NCBI GenBank assembly: GCA_002323895.1
Contig: DCQM01000161.1
Location: forward strand, 3,960 to 13,513
Direction of reading: 5' to 3'
DNA length: 9,554 bases
Source: Akkermansiaceae bacterium UBA1518
Lineage (GTDB): Bacteria; Verrucomicrobiota; Verrucomicrobiia; Verrucomicrobiales; Akkermansiaceae
Shown here: positions 1 through 6,545 of the stretch, piece after piece
How positions within the stretch are numbered: position 1 is the first letter of the stretch
Layout of the letters: every line of letters begins with the position of its first letter
Notes under the pieces: model-generated
Seen by the model: only the letters and a program-made list of their open reading frames with translations
The model's database searches: none
What the model was told of the DNA's origin: nothing
Program-made: the position numbers and the translations under genes

Positions 1-1600
1 CTCCACCACTACCTGACCAATTAAATAGAATCCCATTCAACAAAAAATCATTGTCAGAATTTCGATTCGGCTGGCGCCAAGCCGTCCGATAGCTCAACCA
101 ATATTTTGAATACAATCCCCCTGAGGGAATCCGAATCGCCCGAAGTCCCGTGACGTCTTGATCGTCATTTTGATAAAGCCTATATGTCCCCGATTGATCC
201 CCCGTAGTAATATCGACAATGTCACTGTCAGTGACCCAGTCCAAGCGCCACTTCTCATGCACCGTGAAATGCGGTAAAGCCGGATTGTTCATGTCACTTC
301 CATTTTGCGCACTCATCACACTAAACCGATGTCCATACTCTATTCGGCCGGCACCATTGCTCGGGGTCGCTCCACGCGGGCTCAGGTCGCTCGTATAATT
401 GTAGTAAGCATGCGACAATCCCAAGTTATGCCCAAACTCGTGACCCGACGTCCGCAACGAAGTGTAACCCTTTTGATGGTGACTTTTTCTTCCACCCACC
501 TGCGCTATTCCAGCATAACCACCAATCCCACCGTCCGAAATAATGGTGTAGAAATCATAATTCCGATAGTCCCAGTCCAACCCCTTTGATTCCCCAAGAA
601 TAATCGCAGCATCGCGAGCTTCGTCCATCATCTTACCCAGCCCTTGCTCGACATAACCCGACTTGTTTTCTCCCAAAGTGATGACGTCTGGAAAGACCGT
701 AGTGACATTCAGTTTCCCATAAGACGCAATGCGGTAATGCTCAGCAACATCGTCCTGATGACTCTGCGCCGTTGCCAGAGAAACCGGCTCGTAGGCTAGG
801 TCCTGATCCGCAAAGCGAACTCGCAAATAGAGGATTCTCTTGCTACCCTCCGTCCACGTGCTTTCTGCTATCAAAGATTCATTAGCTCGGACTACCGCTG
901 GCCCCGGAGCATTTTCATCCGCCACTGTCATTGCGATATAAAAATCAAGCTCCTCTTCGCTCGCAAACTGCCTTTGCTCACCAAAAGACTCGGCCAGCAA
1001 TCCCTTTCGTAAAACCGGGTCAGGGGAAACTGCCACCACGTCATCTATGAAAATCCCATGAACCGAAATCCGATCTTTAGTGAGCAATTCAGCCCGGCGA
1101 CCATAAGTAAATGCTCGATAGCGCTTCTCATCCACCGTCACAAAACACTCCTCGTCCGGTGCCCCTACCGGCCGAACGAATCCACCAGTATAGCAGCTCA
1201 CCACGCGCTCAAATTCTCCTGCATCAGAAATCGAAGCCTCTAGTAACTCACTAATTTCTTCCGGAAGACCCACTCGATCCTCATCCGAAATCGCTCTCTG
1301 CAAAGCCTCTCTCGGATTAGTCATAATCAAGTGTTTCATTGTCACCCTCCGCTCTCGGGCAAGGGTCAAGCCTTCATCCAAATCAATCCGCCCGTCAGAT
1401 TTGCGATAAGATCTCAACCACTCCTGAAATTCTTCCGGCGCTTCCCAAACAACATCAATTTTTTCAAACTGTCCTTTCTTTTGAATCCTCTGAACTGCTT
1501 TCCCCTCTTCATATCGGGACCCGACCGGTCGTCGATTCATCCACACCAGACACACCAATAGAACAGGCATTCCGACACAGATCAATCGCACTGGTTTCAT
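1..1600 (-). CDS. Gametolysin-like (M11-type) zinc metalloprotease, 3' end missing
   Basis: The frame reads without a stop from the ATG at 1600-1598 to the left edge, giving 533 codons. A TAA lies two codons upstream of the ATG, which fixes the start. The N-terminus is a short basic stretch followed by a hydrophobic segment at about residues 6-21, a signal peptide or membrane anchor without a clear cleavage site. Residues 30-330 look like a propeptide. The metzincin zinc motif HEFGHNLGLSH lies at residues 387-397, giving zinc ligands H387, H391 and H397 and catalytic E388. A probable Met-turn (FSVMSA, M429) follows 42 residues later. This order matches secreted zinc endopeptidases of the gametolysin/M11 type, and residues after about 450 resemble the family's downstream beta-rich region. 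The real C-terminus, where sorting or binding domains may sit, is outside the window. It lies 74 bp downstream of the CE15 gene on the same strand. No Shine-Dalgarno sequence stands before the start. The metzincin class is secure; assignment to M11 rather than a relative is less so. Confidence 0.8.
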   Translation of the reverse strand, partial: MKPVRLICVGMPVLLVCLVWMNRRPVGSRYEEGKAVQRIQKKGQFEKIDVVWEAPEEFQEWLRSYRKSDGRIDLDEGLTLARERRVTMKHLIMTNPREALQRAISDEDRVGLPEEISELLEASISDAGEFERVVSCYTGGFVRPVGAPDEECFVTVDEKRYRAFTYGRRAELLTKDRISVHGIFIDDVVAVSPDPVLRKGLLAESFGEQRQFASEEELDFYIAMTVADENAPGPAVVRANESLIAESTWTEGSKRILYLRVRFADQDLAYEPVSLATAQSHQDDVAEHYRIASYGKLNVTTVFPDVITLGENKSGYVEQGLGKMMDEARDAAIILGESKGLDWDYRNYDFYTIISDGGIGGYAGIAQVGGRKSHHQKGYTSLRTSGHEFGHNLGLSHAYYNYTSDLSPRGATPSNGAGRIEYGHRFSVMSAQNGSDMNNPALPHFTVHEKWRLDWVTDSDIVDITTGDQSGTYRLYQNDDQDVTGLRAIRIPSGGLYSKYWLSYRTAWRQPNRNSDNDFLLNGILFNWSGSGG

Positions 1601-1674
1601 TAATTATTGGAAAGAATTACGTATAAACCTCCTTGAGGCCAAAAGCAAATTCCAGCATCCCCCCGGTGAAAAGG

Positions 1675-2988
1675 CTAGCGCTTGAAATGTCGGTCGGCAA
1701 AGCACAGGTATTGTTCCCAATCATAGGCCGTAACTGCGTGTACCCCATTCCGGAGATGATAGCCGATAGTGCCTTGAACTGGGACGTTGGGTTCCGGAAT
1801 TTGTGGACTTGGCAAGCCGGTCTTTCCCAAAAGTTCGTAGACAGGAGAAGCAGCGAGCGCAGCGAGAAATTCTCCTTTGGGATCCGCCCATTGATCGCGA
1901 GTGGCACTCGCGACGTAGAGAGGACGGGGAGCTACGAGCGCTAGCAGCATGTGTTGATCGACTGGGAGGTCTTTTTCTCGATGAGCAAAATCTGCGTGAT
2001 TCCGACAAAACCAATAGCCGACGGGCTTGATCATGTGGTGAATCCGCTCACCAAACTCACGGCGATAAAGCGCAGCACCACCGCATCCCGAGTTATTGCT
2101 AATCACAAGACCAAAGCGCTGATCCTGAGCACCTGCCCAAAGGGCGGTTTTCCCAAGGCGCGAATGCCCGATAACCGCAACCTGTTCCGCATTAATAGCC
2201 GATTCTGATTCAATGAGGTAGTCAAGCATACGCGAAAGACCCCATGCCCAAGCCCCAATAGTGCCCCATTCACCTGGATCGGGTTTTGATTGATCATCGC
2301 GGTAAAAGAGCGGGTGAATGCCATCAGTAAAATCGTGTTGGTAATTGTCTGGATCAATATCTCCACAATAAGCGGTAGCAACAGCATAGCCCCTTTTTAT
2401 AAGGCGTTCGATTTGCCAACGTTCGTGGTAGACCCCTCGGGTAGCCTCGGTCGCTCGGTTGTTCTTAATTCCGATTTCAGACTTCCCGGCCATCCATCGA
2501 GGGTTAATTTGAATCTTTGGGTCAGCATGAACGGTCTGATTGCCATAAAAATTGAGCCCCATAAAGCAGGGTACTGGTCCGTCTGCTCGGTTAGGGAGGT
2601 AGACAAGGAGATCGATCGACAACTGATGCGCGTCATCAATGATGATCGAAATCTGCTTGCGAGTGGCACTTCCATTGAGTGCTTGTGGATCAGTATCAAC
2701 AACTTGAGTTTGGAAGGGTCCAAGGTTTCTAGAAGGCGTTTTGCCATAGATATGACTCTCAATAAGAGCTTGAAGCTCAGGGCGTCGTTTTTCATACCAG
2801 TTCTTGGCTAACTCAGCCCCCCTAAGATCGGACTTTAGTAATTTCGGAAGCCGGTATTCGGGCACTTCTGTCTCGTCGTAGTTTGTGTCGGCTGGCTCGG
2901 CACCATTTAGAAACGAGAAGAGAGAAAGAAGGACGACAAAAAGTCTGATGCTTGGTTTTTCTTTCAGTGACTTAATCCAACATATCAT
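1675..2988 (-). CDS. Secreted CE15 glucuronoyl-esterase-like alpha/beta hydrolase
   Basis: The product has 437 residues. CE15 enzymes cleave the ester between the carboxyl of (4-O-methyl-)glucuronic acid and an alcohol; some marine members may act on algal uronate esters. The chosen ATG begins a long basic n-region, a hydrophobic core at residues 16-27 and a probable cleavage after A30 (NGA/EPA), so the mature enzyme is exported. The nucleophile elbow GHSRLGK (274-280) gives S276. The conserved block SNNSGCGGAA follows at 297-306, then LPVDQH at 341-346, APRPLYVAS at 353-361 and WADPKGEF at 367-374. The catalytic His is H417 in NGVHAVTAYDW. The acid is probably D365 (or D369), because the usual Glu position about 23 residues after the Ser is N299. 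The same frame is open up to 3429, but that extension is antisense to the next gene and lacks family similarity. Family assignment is confident; the true substrate is unknown. Confidence 0.9.
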   Translation of the reverse strand: MICWIKSLKEKPSIRLFVVLLSLFSFLNGAEPADTNYDETEVPEYRLPKLLKSDLRGAELAKNWYEKRRPELQALIESHIYGKTPSRNLGPFQTQVVDTDPQALNGSATRKQISIIIDDAHQLSIDLLVYLPNRADGPVPCFMGLNFYGNQTVHADPKIQINPRWMAGKSEIGIKNNRATEATRGVYHERWQIERLIKRGYAVATAYCGDIDPDNYQHDFTDGIHPLFYRDDQSKPDPGEWGTIGAWAWGLSRMLDYLIESESAINAEQVAVIGHSRLGKTALWAGAQDQRFGLVISNNSGCGGAALYRREFGERIHHMIKPVGYWFCRNHADFAHREKDLPVDQHMLLALVAPRPLYVASATRDQWADPKGEFLAALAASPVYELLGKTGLPSPQIPEPNVPVQGTIGYHLRNGVHAVTAYDWEQYLCFADRHFKR

Positions 2989-3211
2989 TCGCCCATCATA
3001 CGACTTCTGATAAACGGCACCATCGAAAACTAGACTTAAGACGGGAGGCTCAATTGGAGCAAAATCTAAGCAGAAACGCTGCCCGCGTGATCGCCTGCTT
3101 CCCCATCTTCCTCCCTGCTCTGATTTCCCAAATGACACTTTTAACCTTTCAAACTTAAAAAGGATTCTCCCGATTGACAGAAACACCCTCTCAATAAGAG
3201 TAAGTGACTTC
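2989..3211. promoter_or_regulatory. Divergent intergenic region with probable promoters
   Basis: This 223-bp gap separates the minus-strand CE15 gene from the plus-strand DUF1080 gene, so it should hold both promoters. It has an AT-rich island at about 3137-3162 containing the inverted repeat TTTTAA (3139-3144) and TTAAAA (3155-3160), 10 bp apart. A TTGACA hexamer lies at 3174-3179, followed at a suboptimal 15-bp spacing by the weak -10-like TAAGAG (3195-3200), which would leave only a few bases of leader. I cannot fix a promoter for the CE15 side. No riboswitch or known operator is recognised. Confidence 0.35.
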
Positions 3212-4396
3212 ATGAAAGTTTTAAGCCAATGGCTTTTCGCCGGTCTCATCTTGACAAACTTCGCCTTCGCCGAGGAAGGAAAAGATCCTAACTCAACTCC
3301 GCTTTTCAATGGCAAGTCCCTGCAAGGATGGACTGCGCTTCCCGGAGGGACTTGGTCTGTTGAAAATGGCGCAATCGTAGGCCGGAGCCCCAAAAGTGAA
3401 AAACGACACGGAATGCTTTTGTCTGACAAGCGATATTCTAATTTTGTGGTAACCGCAAAATTTCGGGTTTTATCGGGAGACAGTGGGTTCTATTTCCGCT
3501 CAGACCGGGTCAAAAGCAACGTAAGTGTCAACGGCTTCCAAGTAGAAATCGACACATCTCAGGAAACTGGCGGCCTTTACGAGACAGGCGGACGAGCTTG
3601 GGTGAAAAAACCCGATCCCGAAGCTGTGAAAAAGCGGGGCTACAAGGCCGGAGAATGGGCTAGCCTTGAGCTGCGCGCGATTGGCCGCAATATCGAAGTC
3701 AAAATTAACAACGTCCTTTCGGCTAAACTGACCAAGGACAAAGGCCGGCTCAAGGGCCACTTTGGACTCCAGCTCCATGGAGGACAAAAAATGCACGTCG
3801 AATACAAAGACATTCAAATCACTGAACTGACCGAAGAAGCTGGCTTTGTGGAGTTGTTTAATGGGAAAGATCTCACCGGATGGCAAACGACTGGAAACTG
3901 GGTTGTCGAGAAAGGCAATGTCATCACCTTAAAACCTCGCCCCGGCGAAAGCGGGTGGCAACGCTATCCCGATTACCTAACGACAGAACGAAAATATAAA
4001 AACTTTGTTCTCGATCTCGAATTTAAGTTCAACAAAAAGGGGAATTCTGGGGTTTTCATGCGAATTGGCGATCTAGAAAATCACGTCGATAATGGTTTTG
4101 AGGTTCAGATTCTCGACACCCACGGGAAAAAGAAATTTGGGCACCATGATTGTGGGGGAGTGATCCGAACATCTGCTCCCAAAAAAATGGCAGTGAAGCC
4201 AGCCGGAGAGTGGAACCGCTACACTATTACCTTAAACGGCAGTCAACTTAAGGTTATTCTCAACGGGGACCTTATCCAAGATCTAGACTTGAGCCGATCC
4301 GCAATGAAGGACCGCCCGGATGAAGGATATATTAGCTTCCAAGACGAAGCAAAACGGATCTGGTATCGGAACGTCCAGATCAAGGAGCTTCCCTAA
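3212..4396 (+). CDS. Secreted tandem DUF1080 (3-keto-glycoside hydrolase-like) protein
   Basis: The product has 394 residues. A signal peptide covers residues 1-20, with probable cleavage AFA/EEG. Two copies of the DUF1080 (3-keto-disaccharide hydrolase, concanavalin-like) fold follow, at about 29-206 and 212-393. Each opens with the family signature, LFNGKSLQGW at 31-40 and LFNGKDLTGW at 215-224. Copy 2 also keeps the core NSGVFMR (278-284) and GFEVQILD (295-302). The end motif, commonly LQ-x-HG, is GLQLHG in copy 1 (185-190) but FQDEA in copy 2 (376-380), so the copies have diverged. Characterised relatives hydrolyse or eliminate glycosides whose sugar has been oxidised at C3. No partner oxidoreductase is visible here, so a plain carbohydrate-binding role is possible. 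The start is supported by the signal peptide; only a weak AAGAG stands upstream. It is transcribed divergently from the CE15 gene. Confidence 0.88.
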   Translation: MKVLSQWLFAGLILTNFAFAEEGKDPNSTPLFNGKSLQGWTALPGGTWSVENGAIVGRSPKSEKRHGMLLSDKRYSNFVVTAKFRVLSGDSGFYFRSDRVKSNVSVNGFQVEIDTSQETGGLYETGGRAWVKKPDPEAVKKRGYKAGEWASLELRAIGRNIEVKINNVLSAKLTKDKGRLKGHFGLQLHGGQKMHVEYKDIQITELTEEAGFVELFNGKDLTGWQTTGNWVVEKGNVITLKPRPGESGWQRYPDYLTTERKYKNFVLDLEFKFNKKGNSGVFMRIGDLENHVDNGFEVQILDTHGKKKFGHHDCGGVIRTSAPKKMAVKPAGEWNRYTITLNGSQLKVILNGDLIQDLDLSRSAMKDRPDEGYISFQDEAKRIWYRNVQIKELP

Positions 4397-4435
4397 ACGT
4401 TTCCATTCGATAATCCGCCGGATACGTACCCGTCT

Positions 4436-4461
4436 AAAGGCTTGATCCGCCTTTTAATTCT
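4436..4461 (+). terminator. Weak candidate intrinsic terminator
   Basis: A 6-bp stem AAAGGC (4436-4441) and GCCTTT (4449-4454) with a 7-base loop runs into TTTTAATT. It sits 39 bp after the DUF1080 stop and before the formyltransferase start, where a transcription boundary would fit. The stem is short and the T tract is interrupted, so it could be chance. A perfect 11-bp palindrome, ATCCGCCGGAT, lies just upstream at 4413-4423. Confidence 0.35.
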
Positions 4462-4542
4462 CCTAGTTTGGCTCACCCCTTGATCGACGGCGAATTGCCT
4501 CCTCTTTCATCCAAAAGCAAACTCCTAACAATCAATCAATTC

Positions 4543-5490
4543 ATGAGAAATAAACGCATCGTCATTATTGGCACACGGACATGGGAGCTAACTTCCATTC
4601 ACATGGAATATTTCGTTAACAACGATGCTAACATTGTCGGCATTTTGGAATCACCTACAGAAGGAATCACAACAACAACATCAGGTGGCAGCTCAAGCAA
4701 ACCCATCCATGTGATTGCCGAAGAACAAGATATCCCAATTATTTGCGGAAAGCCCAAAGATGATGGCATTATGGATCAAGTGCGTAAATGGGCACCTGAT
4801 GTCATTGTTGTCATTGGGTATCAATTTTTCTTACCAGACGAATTTCTCAATATCCCACCCATGGGCGTTGTGAACTTCCACACATCCCTCCTGCCCCGCC
4901 ATTGTGGCAGACATCCAGGCTTCTGGACGATCTGGTATGGTGATGAGAAATCTGGTATGGCCGTTCACTTCATGGACTCTGGATTAGACACCGGTGAGAT
5001 TGCCTATAAGTCGTATGTGCCGGTAGAAGATGGTGACACGGTCGATACGCTTTATGATCGAATCTGGAAAAATGATGAGCCTATGATCAAGCAGCTTCTC
5101 GATGATATTGAGACCGATACCATTCCTCGGACCCCCCAAGACAAGAGCCAGTACACCTACAACTATGTCCCCCATGAAAAAGATTTTGAACTCGATTTCA
5201 GACAAGACGCTCAGCTGTTAGTGAATAGGCATTTAGTGAAGCCCTATAAGTCATACATCGTTCTGAACGGAAATCATTACCCAGTTTATGATTGCCAAGC
5301 GATTGATGAACCAACGACATCCCGTAACTTCAAGTTGAATACACCTTACGAATGTAAGGGAAAATTGGTGTATATGACACCAAACAAATGGCTTCAAATT
5401 GACCAGCTCATGCTCGAAGATAAACCTTACCCTGCGCTAGAACTCGCACAAGAGAAGGTCGGGGAAATTAACATGATTAAAACGGGATAG
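4543..5490 (+). CDS. Formyltransferase-family protein (methionyl-tRNA formyltransferase-like, substrate unknown)
   Basis: The product has 315 residues and no signal peptide, so it is cytoplasmic. The N-terminal part (1 to about 200) is a formyl-transferase fold that normally moves a formyl group from 10-formyl-tetrahydrofolate to an amine. The catalytic triad is complete: N111 and H113 in VNFHTSLLP and D149 in MDSGLDTGEI. The 36-residue H-to-D spacing is that of methionyl-tRNA formyltransferase and GAR transformylase. Residues about 205-315 form a second, beta-rich domain resembling the C-terminal domain of methionyl-tRNA formyltransferase. After SLLP, however, it reads RHCGRHPGFW instead of the usual RGAAPI-type loop, so the acceptor is probably not Met-tRNA; an amino sugar or other small amine is possible. 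The frame is open from a TTG at 4468, but the 25 extra residues do not look like the family, and the ATG begins directly at the first beta-strand (KRIVIIGT). No Shine-Dalgarno sequence is seen. Some stretches are AT-rich (4801-4860 has 23 G+C in 60). Confidence 0.85.
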   Translation: MRNKRIVIIGTRTWELTSIHMEYFVNNDANIVGILESPTEGITTTTSGGSSSKPIHVIAEEQDIPIICGKPKDDGIMDQVRKWAPDVIVVIGYQFFLPDEFLNIPPMGVVNFHTSLLPRHCGRHPGFWTIWYGDEKSGMAVHFMDSGLDTGEIAYKSYVPVEDGDTVDTLYDRIWKNDEPMIKQLLDDIETDTIPRTPQDKSQYTYNYVPHEKDFELDFRQDAQLLVNRHLVKPYKSYIVLNGNHYPVYDCQAIDEPTTSRNFKLNTPYECKGKLVYMTPNKWLQIDQLMLEDKPYPALELAQEKVGEINMIKTG

Positions 5491-5520
5491 AGGATAAGAC
5501 CCTTTCTCTCTGTCCGATCC

Positions 5521-5535
5521 GGTCTGACGAAGACC
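5521..5535 (+). other. Small hairpin just before the esterase start
   Basis: GGTCT (5521-5525) and AGACC (5531-5535) form a perfect 5-bp stem around a 5-base loop. It lies in the 54-bp gap between the formyltransferase and hydrolase genes and ends 9 bases before the ATG at 5545, in place of a ribosome binding site. No T tract follows, so it is not a terminator. It may affect initiation or be chance. Confidence 0.25.
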
Positions 5536-5544
5536 ATCCCCGCC

Positions 5545-6474
5545 ATGAGATTAGATCCCCAAGCGAGTGCTTTTCTTGCCGCTGTCGCGGAACTGAATTC
5601 ACCAAAATATGAAGACCTCCCGGCCGACGAAGGCCGAGAGATCTTCACAAATCTCTCCGATTTTTTTGGCACCGGGCCGGAAGCTGCTTCCCAACAAGAC
5701 GTCGCGGTGCCAGGTGGCTCCAAACTGCGCCTCTACCGCGCAACCGGTCAAGGACCGCAACCATGTGTAATGTATTTCCACGGTGGCGGCTGGGTGCTGG
5801 GGAATATTGAAACGCATGATACCTTGTGCCGCCGTATTTCTGCCCAAGCAGGTGTAACTGTCATTTCTGTCGAATATCGCCCGGCTCCTGATGACGTATT
5901 CCCCGCCGCGATCAATGATTGCTACGATGCAACGCGATACGTCTCGGATCACGCCTCAACACTACAAATCGATCGGTCTCGTATCGCCGTAGCTGGAGAT
6001 AGTGCGGGTGGCAATCTTGCTGCTGCAGTATCTCTCAAGGCCCGCGACGAAGAAGCTCCGCCGATTCATTCTCAATGGTTAATTTATCCAATCACCGACG
6101 CCAACACAGAGACCGATAGTTACCAAAAGTTCGCTGATGGTTACGGACTGACCAAAGATCTTATGGCTTGGTTCTGGGATCAATACGTCCCTAACGTCGA
6201 GGAGCGGGGGCATCCACTTGCCAGCCCGTTACGCGCGGCCTCTTTGTGTGGACTCCCTCCTACCTATTTGTTGAGTGCTGGTTACGATGTGCTCTACGAC
6301 GAAGGCCAAGCCTATGCTGAGCGGTTGCGTGACGCCGGTGTTCCAGTCACCGAACAAGCCCACCCAACTATGTTGCACGGATTTCTGCATACTTCCGAAC
6401 CCTTCGATGAAGCGGTCACAGCCATGTCTCAACTGACCTCTGCGATGAAAGGCTTATTTGCCGCCGAAGACTGA
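5545..6474 (+). CDS. HSL-family (bacterial family IV) alpha/beta hydrolase, carboxylesterase
   Basis: The product has 309 residues, the usual length for this family of carboxylesterases that cleave short acyl esters. No signal peptide is present, so it probably acts in the cytoplasm. The oxyanion-hole motif HGGGW is at 79-83 and is followed by YRPAPDDVFPAA (111-122), the family's substrate-side block. The nucleophile elbow GDSAGG (151-156) gives S153, D248 lies in AGYDVLYDEG and H278 in MLHGF, so the triad is complete and the enzyme should be active. It follows the formyltransferase by 54 bp and precedes the modular lyase/esterase by 71 bp on the same strand, so the three may be co-transcribed. 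It could remove acyl groups from imported sugar fragments, but this is inferred only from position. The DNA is richer in G+C than the gene before it (6001-6060 has 36 of 60). No Shine-Dalgarno sequence precedes the ATG. Confidence 0.93.
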   Translation: MRLDPQASAFLAAVAELNSPKYEDLPADEGREIFTNLSDFFGTGPEAASQQDVAVPGGSKLRLYRATGQGPQPCVMYFHGGGWVLGNIETHDTLCRRISAQAGVTVISVEYRPAPDDVFPAAINDCYDATRYVSDHASTLQIDRSRIAVAGDSAGGNLAAAVSLKARDEEAPPIHSQWLIYPITDANTETDSYQKFADGYGLTKDLMAWFWDQYVPNVEERGHPLASPLRAASLCGLPPTYLLSAGYDVLYDEGQAYAERLRDAGVPVTEQAHPTMLHGFLHTSEPFDEAVTAMSQLTSAMKGLFAAED

Positions 6475-6509
6475 TAGCTACTTGGCCTTTCCTCTGTAAA
6501 TTTCTGCAT

Positions 6510-6527
6510 TCCAAATAAAGCTTTGGA
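6510..6527 (+). other. Hairpin upstream of the modular lyase/esterase gene
   Basis: TCCAAA (6510-6515) and TTTGGA (6522-6527) form a perfect 6-bp stem with a 6-base loop in the 71-bp gap between the hydrolase stop and the next ATG. The sequence after it, CCTTTAGG, is not a T run, so a terminator is unlikely. It may be a processing or regulatory structure, or chance. Confidence 0.25.
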
Positions 6528-6545
6528 CCTTTAGGATGCCCGTCC

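Noticed and set aside
2290..2811. 173-codon plus-strand frame
   Set aside because: It is antisense to the well-supported CE15 gene and has no recognisable domain.
3174..3200. TTGACA as a confident promoter for the DUF1080 gene
   Set aside because: The only -10-like hexamer is weak, at 15-bp spacing and almost on the start codon, so it is kept only as a low-confidence note.
2989..3429. N-terminal extension of the CE15 frame to an ATG at 3429
   Set aside because: It is antisense to the first 218 bases of the DUF1080 gene, has no family-like sequence, and would bury a good signal peptide in mid-protein.
4468..4542. TTG start giving a 340-residue formyltransferase
   Set aside because: The extra 25 residues do not resemble the family and the ATG at 4543 begins exactly at the first strand of the fold.
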